From Rufibacter ruber (GTDB lineage Bacteria; Bacteroidota; Bacteroidia; Cytophagales; Hymenobacteraceae), in NCBI RefSeq assembly GCF_001647275.1, contig NZ_LRMM01000013.1, positions 1 through 64,000 of the forward strand: a stretch of 64,000 nucleotides of DNA. The letters are read 5' to 3'. The position numbers were made by a program, and so were the translations under genes. Of this stretch, positions 51,641-60,049 are shown piece by piece (the stretch's first letter is position 1; every line of letters starts with the position of its first letter). The notes under the pieces were generated by a model, which was not told the DNA's origin, ran no database searches, and saw only the letters and a list, made by a program, of their open reading frames with translations.

Positions 51641-53230
51641 CTACACCGTTCTTCTGCGGCGGGTGAAACCCAGCACAACGGCCAAAACCACTAAACCCAT
51701 GGCCAGCCACTGGGTGCCGTGGCCAATGAACTCGCCGTGGCGGGTGTAGAAGGTCAGTTCGTTGTTGAACCGGACCTGCCCGCGCAGGGCGGCCTGTTCC
51801 CACCAGCCGGAGCGCTGCTCAATTTCGCCCTTCTGGTTAATGAAGCCAGAGATACCCGTATTGGCCGACCGCGCCACGTCTCTTCTAGTTTCAATGGCTC
51901 TGAGCGAAGCGTAGCTCAGGTGCTGTTTGTAACCGGGGCTGTCGCTCCACCACGCATCATTGGTGATGATGAAGATGGCGTTGGCCCCGTTTCTGATGTA
52001 TTCGCTCACGTATTCCCCGTAAATGGACTCATAGCACACCACCGGCGCGCCAGACCATACCGTGTCCTGGGAATGGGTGAACACAGACCGCTCCTCCTGT
52101 ACGCCAAAGTTTCCGGCTATGCCGCCCAGATCAATGGCAAATGCTTTCAGGAACTTGAAGAAGCCAGGGTACGGAGTTCTCTCTACGCCCGGCACCAGCT
52201 TTGACTTGTGGTAAAACTCATGCTGCCCGCCCGGTTTGAAATGCATGGCCGTGTTATAGACATCAAAATACCCCACCTGCGGATGGAAACGGGCCGTGCC
52301 GCTGCGCTGGGTGGAGTCTGGGTAAAGGTCACCGGTGGTGATGCCGCCCACCAGCTCCAGCCCCGGGTGACGATTCAGAAACTCGCGCAGCGCGTAGCTG
52401 ACAGAGGTGTTTTCAAAGCCTTTTTCCCAGTTCAGGCCGTTGCTGATAGAGGTCTCGGGCCAGAGCACGAATTTGGTGTTGGGCGTGATCTGCTGCTCAG
52501 ACAACTGGAGCAGACGCGCAAACTGCTGCTCAAACGGGATATAGCCTTCGCCGCCTTCAAACTTCTCTTTGTACGGGTCTATGTTGGGCTGCACCACCAC
52601 CACTTCGGCGGCAGCGCCTTTCTCTTGGTAGCGGCTGTAAATGAAGAACGAAAGCGCCAGCGGCAGCAAAAACGCCAGCGCCGGAGCCAACCATCTGGTC
52701 ACCGCAGCTTTTGCCTTCGCCTGCAGCGCAAAGAAGACCAGCAGGTTCACCGCCCAGACCCAAAGCGAGCCGCCCAGGAAACCGGTGTACTCGTACCACT
52801 GCACCCAACTGGGCAGGGCGGCAAAGCCGTTGCCCAGCGTGAGCCACGGCCAGCTCAGGTCCCAGTTGAGGTGAAACTGCTCAAAGGCAATCCAGTACAC
52901 GGGCAGGCTCAGGTAACCAAGGGTGTTGCCCGCCGCCCGCTTGGTCCAGAAAAAAGCCATCATGGGCACAGACATGAACAGCGCGTTGAACACCACCGCC
53001 GCAATGCCGCCGCCCAGCGTAGAATAACTCACCCAGTACGTGGTGAAGATGTTCCAGAGCAGCAGCAGCAGGTACGTGTACTTGAAAAACGTGCGCCCAC
53101 GCTTTGGTTCGGCTTTAGCCGAAATAGCCTGTTCCAGGTACAGGAACGGCACCCAACCAATGAATAAAACTATAGCCAGCGGTTTCACCGGCCAGCCCAA
53201 CCACAGCAAAAAGGCGCTCAGCAGCGCCAT
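51641..53230 (-). CDS. lnt: Apolipoprotein N-acyltransferase
   Basis: 529 aa from the ATG giving MALLSAFLLWLGWPVKPLA; 40 upstream codons overlap the rsmI gene and are not needed. N-terminal part: six or so membrane helices (about 1-180). The nitrilase-like domain has the catalytic triad: Glu in LWPETSISNG, Lys in FYHKSKLVPGVE and Cys in VVCYESIYGEYV. It transfers the third acyl chain to the N-terminal Cys of lipoproteins, of which this window encodes several. One final helix precedes a basic tail. It follows rsmI, 19 bp apart. Confidence 0.95.
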   Translation of the reverse strand: MALLSAFLLWLGWPVKPLAIVLFIGWVPFLYLEQAISAKAEPKRGRTFFKYTYLLLLLWNIFTTYWVSYSTLGGGIAAVVFNALFMSVPMMAFFWTKRAAGNTLGYLSLPVYWIAFEQFHLNWDLSWPWLTLGNGFAALPSWVQWYEYTGFLGGSLWVWAVNLLVFFALQAKAKAAVTRWLAPALAFLLPLALSFFIYSRYQEKGAAAEVVVVQPNIDPYKEKFEGGEGYIPFEQQFARLLQLSEQQITPNTKFVLWPETSISNGLNWEKGFENTSVSYALREFLNRHPGLELVGGITTGDLYPDSTQRSGTARFHPQVGYFDVYNTAMHFKPGGQHEFYHKSKLVPGVERTPYPGFFKFLKAFAIDLGGIAGNFGVQEERSVFTHSQDTVWSGAPVVCYESIYGEYVSEYIRNGANAIFIITNDAWWSDSPGYKQHLSYASLRAIETRRDVARSANTGISGFINQKGEIEQRSGWWEQAALRGQVRFNNELTFYTRHGEFIGHGTQWLAMGLVVLAVVLGFTRRRRTV

Positions 53231-53249
53231 AAGGGGGAGGTAAAAACGA

Positions 53250-53939
53250 TTATTTGCTTCCTTGAACAACAATGACAAATTCTCCTTTGATAGGTTTAGT
53301 GGTAAACGTCTGCACCAGCTCTTCCAGGGTGCCGTTGAGCGTCTCTTCAAACAGCTTGCTGATCTCGCGGCTCACTGAGGCCATGCGCTCCGCCCCAAAA
53401 TACTCCTTAAACTGCTCCAGCGTCTTGAGCACCCGGTGCGGCGACTCATAGAAAATCATGGTGCGCTCTTCCTGCGCCAGGCTCTGCAGCCGCGTCTGGC
53501 GGCCTTTCTTCACGGGCAGAAAGCCTTCAAAGGTGAACCGGTCGGTGCTAAAGCCAGATTTGACCAACGCAGGCACAAACGCGGTGGGGCCAGGCAAGCA
53601 TTCAATCTTGATGCCTTCTTTCACGCATTCGCGCACCAGCAAGAAACCGGGGTCAGAGATGCCGGGCGTGCCCGCGTCTGAGACCATAGCCATTTTCTCG
53701 CCTTTCTTGAGGCGTTCCACCAGATGCGCCACGGCTTTGTGCTCATTGTGCAGGTGGTGGCTGTGCATGCGCTTCTCAATACCCAAATGATGGAGCAGTT
53801 TGCCACTGGTACGGGTATCTTCGGCCAGCACCACGTCTACCTCCTTCAGAATTCTGATGGCGCGCAGCGTGATGTCTTCCAGGTTGCCAATGGGCGTGGG
53901 CACTAAATACAGTACGGTCTCTTCTACAGGTTCGGCCAT
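53250..53939 (-). CDS. rsmI: 16S rRNA (cytidine-1402-2'-O)-methyltransferase
   Basis: 229 aa. TP-methylase (tetrapyrrole-methylase-like) fold: VPTPIGNLEDITLRAIRILKEVDVVLAEDTRTSGKLL at the N-terminus, MAMVSDAGTPGISDPGFLLV (SAM site), LPGPTAFVPALVKSGF, and MIFYESPHRVLKTLEQF. It methylates the ribose of C1402 in the 16S decoding centre. Start and length normal. Probably co-transcribed with lnt. Confidence 0.95.
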   Translation of the reverse strand: MAEPVEETVLYLVPTPIGNLEDITLRAIRILKEVDVVLAEDTRTSGKLLHHLGIEKRMHSHHLHNEHKAVAHLVERLKKGEKMAMVSDAGTPGISDPGFLLVRECVKEGIKIECLPGPTAFVPALVKSGFSTDRFTFEGFLPVKKGRQTRLQSLAQEERTMIFYESPHRVLKTLEQFKEYFGAERMASVSREISKLFEETLNGTLEELVQTFTTKPIKGEFVIVVQGSK

Positions 53940-53960
53940 AGGTCAAAGATACTACATTTT

Positions 53961-53995
53961 TTAGTCCTGAGTTCTGAGTCTGGAGTTCTGAGTGG
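53961..53995. repeat. Heptamer repeat, 5 units
   Basis: ttagtcc, tgagttc, tgagtct, ggagttc, tgagtgg. It directly abuts, and shares two bases with, the following HP element. Confidence 0.75.
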
Positions 53996-54045
53996 CAATG
54001 CGTTTTGGGGCTGTTTTCAGAAAAACAGCCCCAAAACGCATTGCC
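53994..54045. repeat. HP hairpin, longest perfect copy
   Basis: GGCAATGCGTTTTGGGGCTG pairs with CAGCCCCAAAACGCATTGCC; the stem runs for about 24 bp and includes 7 bp of flank outside the normal element, so the complementarity extends beyond the family core. Confidence 0.9.
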
Positions 54046-54054
54046 TATTCTTTT

Positions 54055-54141
54055 GTCCTCCTGAAAGGATCTTGGTTGCGAACGGTAGTTGCGTCTCTTT
54101 CCTGCTTTTCTAGTACGCACACAAGATCTTTCCAAGATGGC
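54055..54141. repeat. 87-bp palindromic repeat, copy 3
   Basis: GTCCTCCTGAAAGGATCTTG and CAAGATCTTTCCAAGATGGC ends; again exactly 87 bp. Between the pterin dehydratase stop and an HP element. Confidence 0.7.
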
Positions 54142-54156
54142 AAAGGAGACGGTTAC

Positions 54157-54408
54157 TCAATCATTGTTAATGTATTTCTCCGCCACTTCATCAATGCGTT
54201 TTGCCAGTTCCCAGTCTTTTTGGGTGACCACGTTGCCGGCGTCATGGGTAGTGAGTTTGATTTCTACGCGGTTGTAGACGTTGCTCCACCAGGGGTGATG
54301 GTTCAGTTCTACGGCTGCGGCGGCTACCGCTGTCATGAATGCGAAGGCCTGCTGGAAGTCTTTGAAGATGAAGCTCCGGGTGAGGGCGTTTTCTTGTTCA
54401 ATCCACAT
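54157..54408 (-). CDS. 4a-hydroxytetrahydrobiopterin dehydratase (PCD/DCoH)
   Basis: 83 aa from MWIEQENALTRSFIFKDF; the frame stays open to 54696 but those codons read an HP repeat. The family signature ELNHHPWWSNVYNRVEIKLTTHDAGNV holds the catalytic His pair and the following His. It dehydrates the 4a-carbinolamine pterin formed by aromatic amino acid hydroxylases; in bacteria without these it may act in other pterin recycling. No hydroxylase gene is nearby. Length slightly short (usual 90-110). Confidence 0.9.
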   Translation of the reverse strand: MWIEQENALTRSFIFKDFQQAFAFMTAVAAAAVELNHHPWWSNVYNRVEIKLTTHDAGNVVTQKDWELAKRIDEVAEKYINND

Positions 54409-54434
54409 GGTTCTGTAAAGGGTTACGGCAACTA

Positions 54435-54473
54435 CTGTTTTTGGCCTGTTTTCAGAAAAGTAGGCCAAAAACG
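54435..54473. repeat. HP hairpin
   Basis: CTGTTTTTGGCCTGTTTTCAG and AAAAGTAGGCCAAAAACG; upstream of the pterin dehydratase start, not at a gene end. Confidence 0.78.
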
Positions 54474-54607
54474 CAGCACTTCCTGAATGGGGCTCGTATT
54501 CTTTTATTCCATCGACCAGGGGCGGAAGGCAAAAGTCAGTATCTGTTTGTGCTTCCCCTTTTAGGAATACATGAACTACTAAGAACAACCAACTAACAAC
54601 TACAGAG

Positions 54608-55468
54608 ATGGCAGAAGAACAGAAACCCAAGGAAGTGCCAGACCAGCACCAGAAGCACCAGCCCGGCGACGAGCACAAGATGACCCCAGAGCCCATTGTG
54701 ATCAGAGACGGCTACAAGGGCAGCGACAAACTCAAAGGCAAGAAAGCCCTCATCACCGGCGGCGACAGCGGCATTGGCCGGGCGGTGGCGGTGCATTTCG
54801 CCCGGGAGGGCGCAGACGTGGCCATTGTCTACCTTAATGAAGACAAAGACGCCCAGGAAACCAAGGAGATGGTAGAGAAGGAGGGCCGCCAATGCGTGCT
54901 CATCTCCGGTGACCTGCGCGAGGAGAAATTCTGCGTGGAGGCGGTGAAGAAAGCCGTGGCTGAACTGGGCGGGCTCAACATTCTGGTGAACAACGCCGCC
55001 GAGCAGCACGAGAAAAATGATCTGCGCGAAATCACCTCTGAGCAGCTGGAGAAGACGTTCAAGACCAACATCTTCGCGTATTTTTACGTGGCGCAGGCGG
55101 CACTGGACCATCTGCAGAAAGGCGACTGCATTGTCAACACCACCTCCATTACCTCGTACCGCGGTTCCAGCCATTTAATGGACTACTCGGCCACCAAAGG
55201 CGCCATTACTGCGTTTACCCGCTCATTATCGGCGAATCTGGCGGAGAAGGGAATCAGGGTGAATGCCGTGGCGCCAGGCCCCATCTGGACGCCCTTGATT
55301 CCCGCCACGCTGGAAGAAGTAGGTGACTTTGGCAAAGACCAGCCCATGGGCCGGTTGGGTCAGCCGTCTGAGGTGGCGCCGGCTTATGTGTTCCTAGCCT
55401 GTGAAGACGCCTCTTACATTACGGGGCAGACCATTCACGTGAACGGCGGCGAGCAGATTGGCGGCTAG
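54608..55468 (+). CDS. SDR family oxidoreductase, YghA/YdaD-like
   Basis: 286 aa. A hydrophilic N-terminal extension (about 1-40, with QKHQPGDEHKMTPEP) typical of the general-stress SDR group precedes the Rossmann domain: ALITGGDSGIGRAVAVHFA (cofactor loop), NILVNNAAEQ, catalytic Ser near 180-183 (NTTSITSY), Tyr193 and Lys197 (MDYSATKGA). NAD(P)-dependent, substrate unknown. In Bacillus the related YdaD is in the sigma-B stress regulon. Here two hydrophilic small proteins follow on the same strand, which suggests a stress operon. Confidence 0.93.
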   Translation: MAEEQKPKEVPDQHQKHQPGDEHKMTPEPIVIRDGYKGSDKLKGKKALITGGDSGIGRAVAVHFAREGADVAIVYLNEDKDAQETKEMVEKEGRQCVLISGDLREEKFCVEAVKKAVAELGGLNILVNNAAEQHEKNDLREITSEQLEKTFKTNIFAYFYVAQAALDHLQKGDCIVNTTSITSYRGSSHLMDYSATKGAITAFTRSLSANLAEKGIRVNAVAPGPIWTPLIPATLEEVGDFGKDQPMGRLGQPSEVAPAYVFLACEDASYITGQTIHVNGGEQIGG

Positions 55469-55533
55469 GGCCTCAACCTTTCCACGTGGAAACCAGTAAA
55501 CGGTAAGACCAATTCACCTAAACACAAGCGCCT

Positions 55534-55821
55534 ATGGCAACTGAAGATAAAAACCACCCCAACGGGCATGACCGCCCCGTGCGCGTGATTGACGATACGG
55601 CGAGCAACATGGAAGACATGATGGCCGGCCACATCATTCCGGGCGCAGACGCCCCTAAGAATGAGGCCCAGCGCGGCGGCTTCGGGAACCGCGACGGCAA
55701 GTCTGGCTACGGCACTGACTCCTCAGACGGCCCAACCGGCGTATCAGTGAACGAAGATGCTGACGCGACTGAGCATCCGAAAGACAACATGCGTACCGAG
55801 GACGAAGGCCGCGGTACGTGA
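55534..55821 (+). CDS. Small hydrophilic protein, likely stress-related
   Basis: 95 aa with almost no hydrophobic residues; rich in Asp, Gly, Asn and Pro (PNGHDRPVRVIDD, GGFGNRDGKSGYGTDSSDG, ATEHPKDNMRTEDEG). Likely disordered, similar in character to hydrophilins; no family is recognised. Third-base and order suggest co-expression with the SDR gene 65 bp upstream. Confidence 0.7.
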   Translation: MATEDKNHPNGHDRPVRVIDDTASNMEDMMAGHIIPGADAPKNEAQRGGFGNRDGKSGYGTDSSDGPTGVSVNEDADATEHPKDNMRTEDEGRGT

Positions 55822-55877
55822 TCCAGGCCCTAAGGCCGATTGTTTAATGTTGAACCAAACCAGAAAAGGAGGACACC

Positions 55878-56120
55878 ATGCCCTATAAGAGCGATAACAG
55901 CAGCCACCAAGGCTCAGAAAACAAAGGCGCCCCATCTAACCGCGGCATCAGCAAAGCCGGCGTGAAAAGCCCCGGCGATCCAGATGAAATCCAACGGGCC
56001 GAGGATCTTGTGGCCAAGCACTTAGATGACCAGGAGCGTCCAGTGCCAGAAGCCCGTACGCACCCAAACCGCAACACAGACAAGCAAGACATTGACAAGC
56101 CCAGCTACGGCGGGTCTTGA
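55878..56120 (+). CDS. Small hydrophilic protein, likely stress-related
   Basis: 80 aa: MPYKSDNSSHQGSENKGAPS and onward, with a short helical stretch (DEIQRAEDLVAKHLDDQE) and a repeated Asn/Asp/Lys-rich end (NRNTDKQDIDKPSYGGS). AGGAGG lies a few bases before the ATG (position 55867 on), a rare strong Shine-Dalgarno here. It closes the SDR cluster and is followed by a terminator. Confidence 0.7.
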   Translation: MPYKSDNSSHQGSENKGAPSNRGISKAGVKSPGDPDEIQRAEDLVAKHLDDQERPVPEARTHPNRNTDKQDIDKPSYGGS

Positions 56121-56136
56121 TAAACAAAGTCTTCAC

Positions 56137-56174
56137 AAAAAAGCACCTTCTTCCCTACAAGAAGGTGCTTTTTT
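56137..56174 (+). terminator. Terminator of the SDR cluster
   Basis: Perfect stem AAAAAAGCACCTTC / GAAGGTGCTTTTTT with loop TTCCCTACAA. It lies 17 bp past the stop of the third gene. Confidence 0.9.
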
Positions 56175-56178
56175 GTGT

Positions 56179-56219
56179 CTGTTTCTGACCTGTTTTCAGA
56201 AAAACAGGCCAAAAACAGG
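56179..56219. repeat. HP hairpin
   Basis: CTGTTTCTGACCTGTTTTCAG and AAAAACAGGCCAAAAACAG, 5 bp after the preceding terminator, so it adds no termination function there. Confidence 0.85.
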
Positions 56220-56297
56220 AACGGGTAACGCATGAGGTTTTTTCCTTTCTTTTAAGGAAAGAGTTTGCTATAAAGGAATAGCCCCTTATCTGCTCCT

Positions 56298-56384
56298 GTC
56301 ATCTTGAAAAGATCTTGGCGGCAACGGCAGTAGCGGTGAAGGAAAGGCTATTACCGTTCGCCACCAAGGTTCTTCCAGAATGAC
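56298..56384. repeat. 87-bp palindromic repeat, copy 4
   Basis: GTCATCTTGAAAAGATCTTG and CAAGGTTCTTCCAGAATGAC ends, exactly 87 bp; the arm GGCGGCAACGGCAG has lost one base relative to copy 1 (GGTGGCGAACGGCAG). Confidence 0.75.
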
Positions 56385-56438
56385 AACACTGTTATTCCCG
56401 CCCATGTACCTGGAAAGAAGCAGAAGGCCTAAGCCTCA

Positions 56439-56479
56439 CTTTTCCGGGCTGTTTTGACAAAAACAGCCCGGAAACAGAA
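56439..56479. repeat. HP hairpin
   Basis: CTTTTCCGGGCTGTTTTG, loop ACA, AAAACAGCCCGGAAACAG. Same TTTCC-type variant as at 49447 and 50703; upstream of the phosphoesterase gene. Confidence 0.8.
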
Positions 56480-56530
56480 AGTATCTCTACAGCTTCCAAT
56501 CTCTTAATTTCAAAAACCAGAAATCACCCC

Positions 56531-57226
56531 ATGGCCCGCTACGCCCTCACAGACATCCACGGCTGCCTCAAGACCTTTCAGATGATGGTAGAAGAAATCC
56601 TTCGGCTGCAGCCGAACGACCACCTGTACCTGCTGGGCGATTACATCAACAAAGGTCCGGACAGCAAAGGGGTACTGGACTACATCTTCTCGCTGCAGCG
56701 GCAGGGCTACCAGCTCACCTGCCTGCGCGGCAACCATGACCAGCTGCTGCTAGACGCGGTAGACCAAGGCGAGCAGGCCGTCTGGCTCACACCCGAAGAC
56801 AAGCAGAAAACGCTGGAGAACTTTGGGGTAGGGCAGTTCAGCCAGATACCGGCTCAGTACCTCAGCTTTGTGCGGAACCTACCGGTGTTGGTGGTGCTGG
56901 AAGACTATGTACTGGTGCACGCGGGGCTGGATTTCTCATTGCCCAACCTCTTGGCCACAGAGAACTACACGCTCATGAACATCAAGCGCATGCAGCCTTC
57001 GGCGCAGAAACTGAGCGGCAGAACGCTGGTGCACGGGCACCTGCCGGTGCCTAAAGCCACCATTGAGAAAGCAGTGAAGAAAAAAAAGGCAGCCATCAAT
57101 TTAGACGCGGGGTGTGTGTACTACAAAAATGAGGAGTTTGGGCAGCTCTGCGGCTTTAACTTAGACACTTGGCAACTCTACTGGCTGCCCAACCAAGACA
57201 CGCCATACTTTATTAAAGTTAAATAG
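56531..57226 (+). CDS. Metallophosphoesterase (PrpA/ApaH-like)
   Basis: 231 aa. All five phosphoesterase motifs are visible: LTDIHG (Asp8, His10), LGDYINKGPDS (Asp37), RGNHD (Asn68-His69), VLVHAGLD and LVHGHLPV. The size and the GDYINKGPDS motif fit the serine/threonine protein phosphatase or bis(5'-nucleosyl)-tetraphosphatase group. No partner kinase is close. Substrate is not decidable. Confidence 0.92.
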   Translation: MARYALTDIHGCLKTFQMMVEEILRLQPNDHLYLLGDYINKGPDSKGVLDYIFSLQRQGYQLTCLRGNHDQLLLDAVDQGEQAVWLTPEDKQKTLENFGVGQFSQIPAQYLSFVRNLPVLVVLEDYVLVHAGLDFSLPNLLATENYTLMNIKRMQPSAQKLSGRTLVHGHLPVPKATIEKAVKKKKAAINLDAGCVYYKNEEFGQLCGFNLDTWQLYWLPNQDTPYFIKVK

Positions 57227-57703
57227 ATCTCCGTCACCTCCAATGGATTACCTAAAATATAGTTTTACCTATATTCAATGTATAGACTTTAATTGAAGCA
57301 ATTTCTATTTTTTTAAATCAATAATTTTCTTTCTCCTCCAGTTATCTCTTCAAAAACATTCAATAAATTGAATATAAATATCTCCTTGCAAAATCAATCT
57401 TTTCTTCATTCCTTTCGGATCAACTACTTTTTCATGTAGGAAAACACTACTAAATTCAACTTTTATTTACTTGTCTTTCAACTGCTTAATGATTTAGAAT
57501 GAATTAGCTCTATTTTTTATTCGAAAATCATAAAACTAAATTAATTACCCTTACGTAATGCCTCCCAGTTATATTAATTATAGCTAATATGTCATATTAC
57601 AACTAAGGTAATTACTACAGGTATTTACCTATAAATTAGTATTGCCCCTTACCACCTAAATTTAAATTTTTGCAGGCTTTTTATATTTTTCAATAAAATC
57701 TTC
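57227..57703. other. A+T-rich gene-free region upstream of the IPT/TIG protein
   Basis: 477 bp that are markedly A+T-rich (by eye about a quarter G+C) against about half in neighbouring genes. None of the dispersed repeats occur here. TTACCTA recurs (57250, 57267, 57626) with flanking ATAG and ATAAATT. It may be a regulatory region for the following gene or an imported segment. I see no credible gene. Confidence 0.7.
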
Positions 57704-59896
57704 ATGAAACAGTTTTTACGCTACGCAAAGTTGAGGGCCGATAGGGGAGATCGTAAGATTCTATTTCTTTTAGCAGTGAGTTTTTTTCTGGCTTTTGACC
57801 TTTATGCCCAGGTTGCCAGCCTCCCTACTGCGCATGGCGGCCCCTGGCAGAGCGGTTTGCCTACAGGCTGGGTACAAAAAGGACTGGGCAGAGACAACCT
57901 CTCTAACTATGGTGACAATGCGGGCAATTCAGCGTCTTTTGACACCACCGGAGACAGTTTAGTCATACATTTTGACAGGGCTGCAGGCCAACTGAACTAT
58001 AATTTAAGGGCTAGCGCGGGCTTGTCTACAGGGATATTCAACGTGCTCCAATCAGCAGACGGCAAAAACTACACTTCTGTTGAGGAATTCACCGGGAACG
58101 AGCTGACTACATCTGCCAAGGCTTTCAGCAGCTCCCTTGCCCCCACCACAAGGCATGTTAAGTTTCTGTATGAAATAAAAGCAGGTTCCACCATTGTCAA
58201 TCTTGATGCCGTCAGTATCACTACGCCCAACCCTGAAATCAGCGTAGAACAAAACGGCACCGTTTACGGGGGAATAATCACCACAACGCCATACAGCTTT
58301 GGCAGTCCCAATATTTTCACAACTGTAGAGGCGGTGTTCAAAATCAAGAATACCGGCTCTGGGCCGCTTGCCATCACTTCTATTACCCTGAGTGGAGGCG
58401 CTGCAGATCAGTACAGAATTATTTCTCAACCCGCCGCTTCTGTTCCCGGCAACGGGGAGACAACTTTTACGGTTGCCTTTACCCCCACTTCGGCAACCGT
58501 TCCCACCAAAGAGGCAGTGATCACCATTGCCAATAATGATGCAGATGAACCCTCTTATGTACTTAACCTGACAGGGACTGCCATCTCACCTATTACAGAA
58601 CTTTACTATCCAGACGGCTTTGCAGGAGAATCTATCTCCATTTTTGGAACTGATCTTGGCCAGGTAACCACTGTTGCATTCAACGGGGTAGAGGCAGAGA
58701 TTGTCTCTGTGTCTGAAACAGAGGTGGTGGCCATAGTGCCAGAGGGCGCTACCACAGGCAGAGTAACCGTTTTCCCTAGCAGAGGGGCCGTGGCCACCAG
58801 CCCGGAAGAATTCATCATTTGGAACAATGCCCCACCCGTGGTTACATCCTTTGATTACCAGGCTGGCGGTATAGGAACCACCCTCACTCTAACTGGGGAG
58901 AATTTCACGTCCTACTTCGGCATGTATTTTCTAGACGCAAACGGGAATCAGATCTTCTCAAACAGTATAGAATTTATTAGTCCTACAGAAGTAAGAGGCG
59001 TAGTACCCCCTGGGGCAGTCACAGGCAAAGTGTACATCAATGATATTCTGGGCCTGGCAGAATCCCCCTCTGATTTTACAGTGTCCAGCATCACTGCTGC
59101 CAATCCTAACGGAGGCCCCATTGGCACCCCGGTAACGGTAGAAGGGGTGGGCATTGCGGGGAACATAGCTTCAGTCACCATTAACGGGAAAAATGCTTTT
59201 ATCACCCCCACCAGTAACGGTTTCACCACAGAAGTCCCCTTAGGGGCCACAGAGGGCGAGGGGGAGATTGTGGCATTCACGGCAGGAGGGGGCAGCACCT
59301 CTTTCCCCTTCTTTGTTGAGAACACCCTGCCCGTAGAACTAGTCAAATTTGAGGCCACCTCTTCTGCCAACGGCACAGCCCTCATCTGGCAGACGGCCAC
59401 TGAGTTGAACAATGACTATTTTGAGGTGCAGTCAACCACTGATTTACGGCAAGGCAATTTCAGCACGTTGGCTCGTATCAGCAGCAAAGTCACCACCAGC
59501 GCCGTGCTTACAGACTATTCTTATCTAGATATCGCTCCCGCAAAGGGGGCAGTCACCTATTACAGACTAAAGCAGGTTGATATAGACGGCGGAAGTGAAT
59601 ACAGCAAGGTCATTGCAGTAGAGGCGAAAGGCCTGGTGAAAGCCAACGCTGCCAAGGTGTACCCCAACCCCTTCACAAAAACCCTTACAGTAGAACTTGA
59701 CGCAGAAGAAAATGATCTTATCTCATTCTCCCTTTCAAATTTTACGGGTCAAAAACTGATAAAGAAGAATATCCAGGTCAGAAGCCGCACGAACAAAATA
59801 GAGCTACCCATTGATGCGAACATAGCCCCCGGTCTATATTTTGTCACGGTAGAGCTAAACGGGCATAAAACAAACCACCGGTTAATCAAAGAATAA
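57704..59896 (+). CDS. Secreted protein with choice-of-anchor, IPT/TIG domains and type IX sorting tail
   Basis: 730 aa with a basic N-terminus and signal (ILFLLAVSFFLAFDLYAQ). Domains: N-terminal beta-sandwich (about 35-170), choice-of-anchor D-like repeat (about 180-285; FKIKNTGSGPLAITSITLSG, FTVAFTPTSATV, ANNDADEPSYVLNLTG), three IPT/TIG-like folds (about 295-385, 388-465, 468-545; GESISIFGTDLGQVTTVAFNG), then a fibronectin-like part (LIWQTATELNNDYFEVQST) and a tail KVYPNPFTKTLTVEL... GLYFVTVELNGHKTNHRLIK. Likely a secreted adhesin or matrix protein. It is in an A+T-rich setting and is itself less G+C-rich than its neighbours. Confidence 0.85.
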   Translation: MKQFLRYAKLRADRGDRKILFLLAVSFFLAFDLYAQVASLPTAHGGPWQSGLPTGWVQKGLGRDNLSNYGDNAGNSASFDTTGDSLVIHFDRAAGQLNYNLRASAGLSTGIFNVLQSADGKNYTSVEEFTGNELTTSAKAFSSSLAPTTRHVKFLYEIKAGSTIVNLDAVSITTPNPEISVEQNGTVYGGIITTTPYSFGSPNIFTTVEAVFKIKNTGSGPLAITSITLSGGAADQYRIISQPAASVPGNGETTFTVAFTPTSATVPTKEAVITIANNDADEPSYVLNLTGTAISPITELYYPDGFAGESISIFGTDLGQVTTVAFNGVEAEIVSVSETEVVAIVPEGATTGRVTVFPSRGAVATSPEEFIIWNNAPPVVTSFDYQAGGIGTTLTLTGENFTSYFGMYFLDANGNQIFSNSIEFISPTEVRGVVPPGAVTGKVYINDILGLAESPSDFTVSSITAANPNGGPIGTPVTVEGVGIAGNIASVTINGKNAFITPTSNGFTTEVPLGATEGEGEIVAFTAGGGSTSFPFFVENTLPVELVKFEATSSANGTALIWQTATELNNDYFEVQSTTDLRQGNFSTLARISSKVTTSAVLTDYSYLDIAPAKGAVTYYRLKQVDIDGGSEYSKVIAVEAKGLVKANAAKVYPNPFTKTLTVELDAEENDLISFSLSNFTGQKLIKKNIQVRSRTNKIELPIDANIAPGLYFVTVELNGHKTNHRLIKE

Positions 59897-59919
59897 GATT
59901 TGCCCATCCCCCGTAAAGG

Positions 59920-59945
59920 AGCCCTGGAACACCAGGGCTTTTTTT
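59920..59945 (+). terminator. Terminator of the IPT/TIG gene
   Basis: 8-bp stem AGCCCTGG / CCAGGGCT, loop AACA, then TTTTTTT. 23 bp after the stop. Confidence 0.9.
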
Positions 59946-59996
59946 ATGCCCGCAGGTATTTCTGTACCCACAGAGGCAAGCTGCCTTTACAAATCA

Positions 59997-60027
59997 TTGG
60001 TAATTTGCTGCATTGGCTGTACTTTTG
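59997..60027 (+). promoter_or_regulatory. Candidate promoter of glyA
   Basis: TTG (59997-59999), a 20-nt spacer, TACTTTTG (60020-60027), an exact fit to TAnnTTTG, with the ATG at 60050. Confidence 0.55.
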
Positions 60028-60049
60028 GGCACCCACTAAAATCAAACGC

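Noticed and set aside
54593-55174. 193-codon frame opposite the SDR gene
   Set aside because: The SDR has a complete cofactor loop and catalytic Tyr/Lys; the antisense frame is low-complexity Val/Leu/Gly/His.
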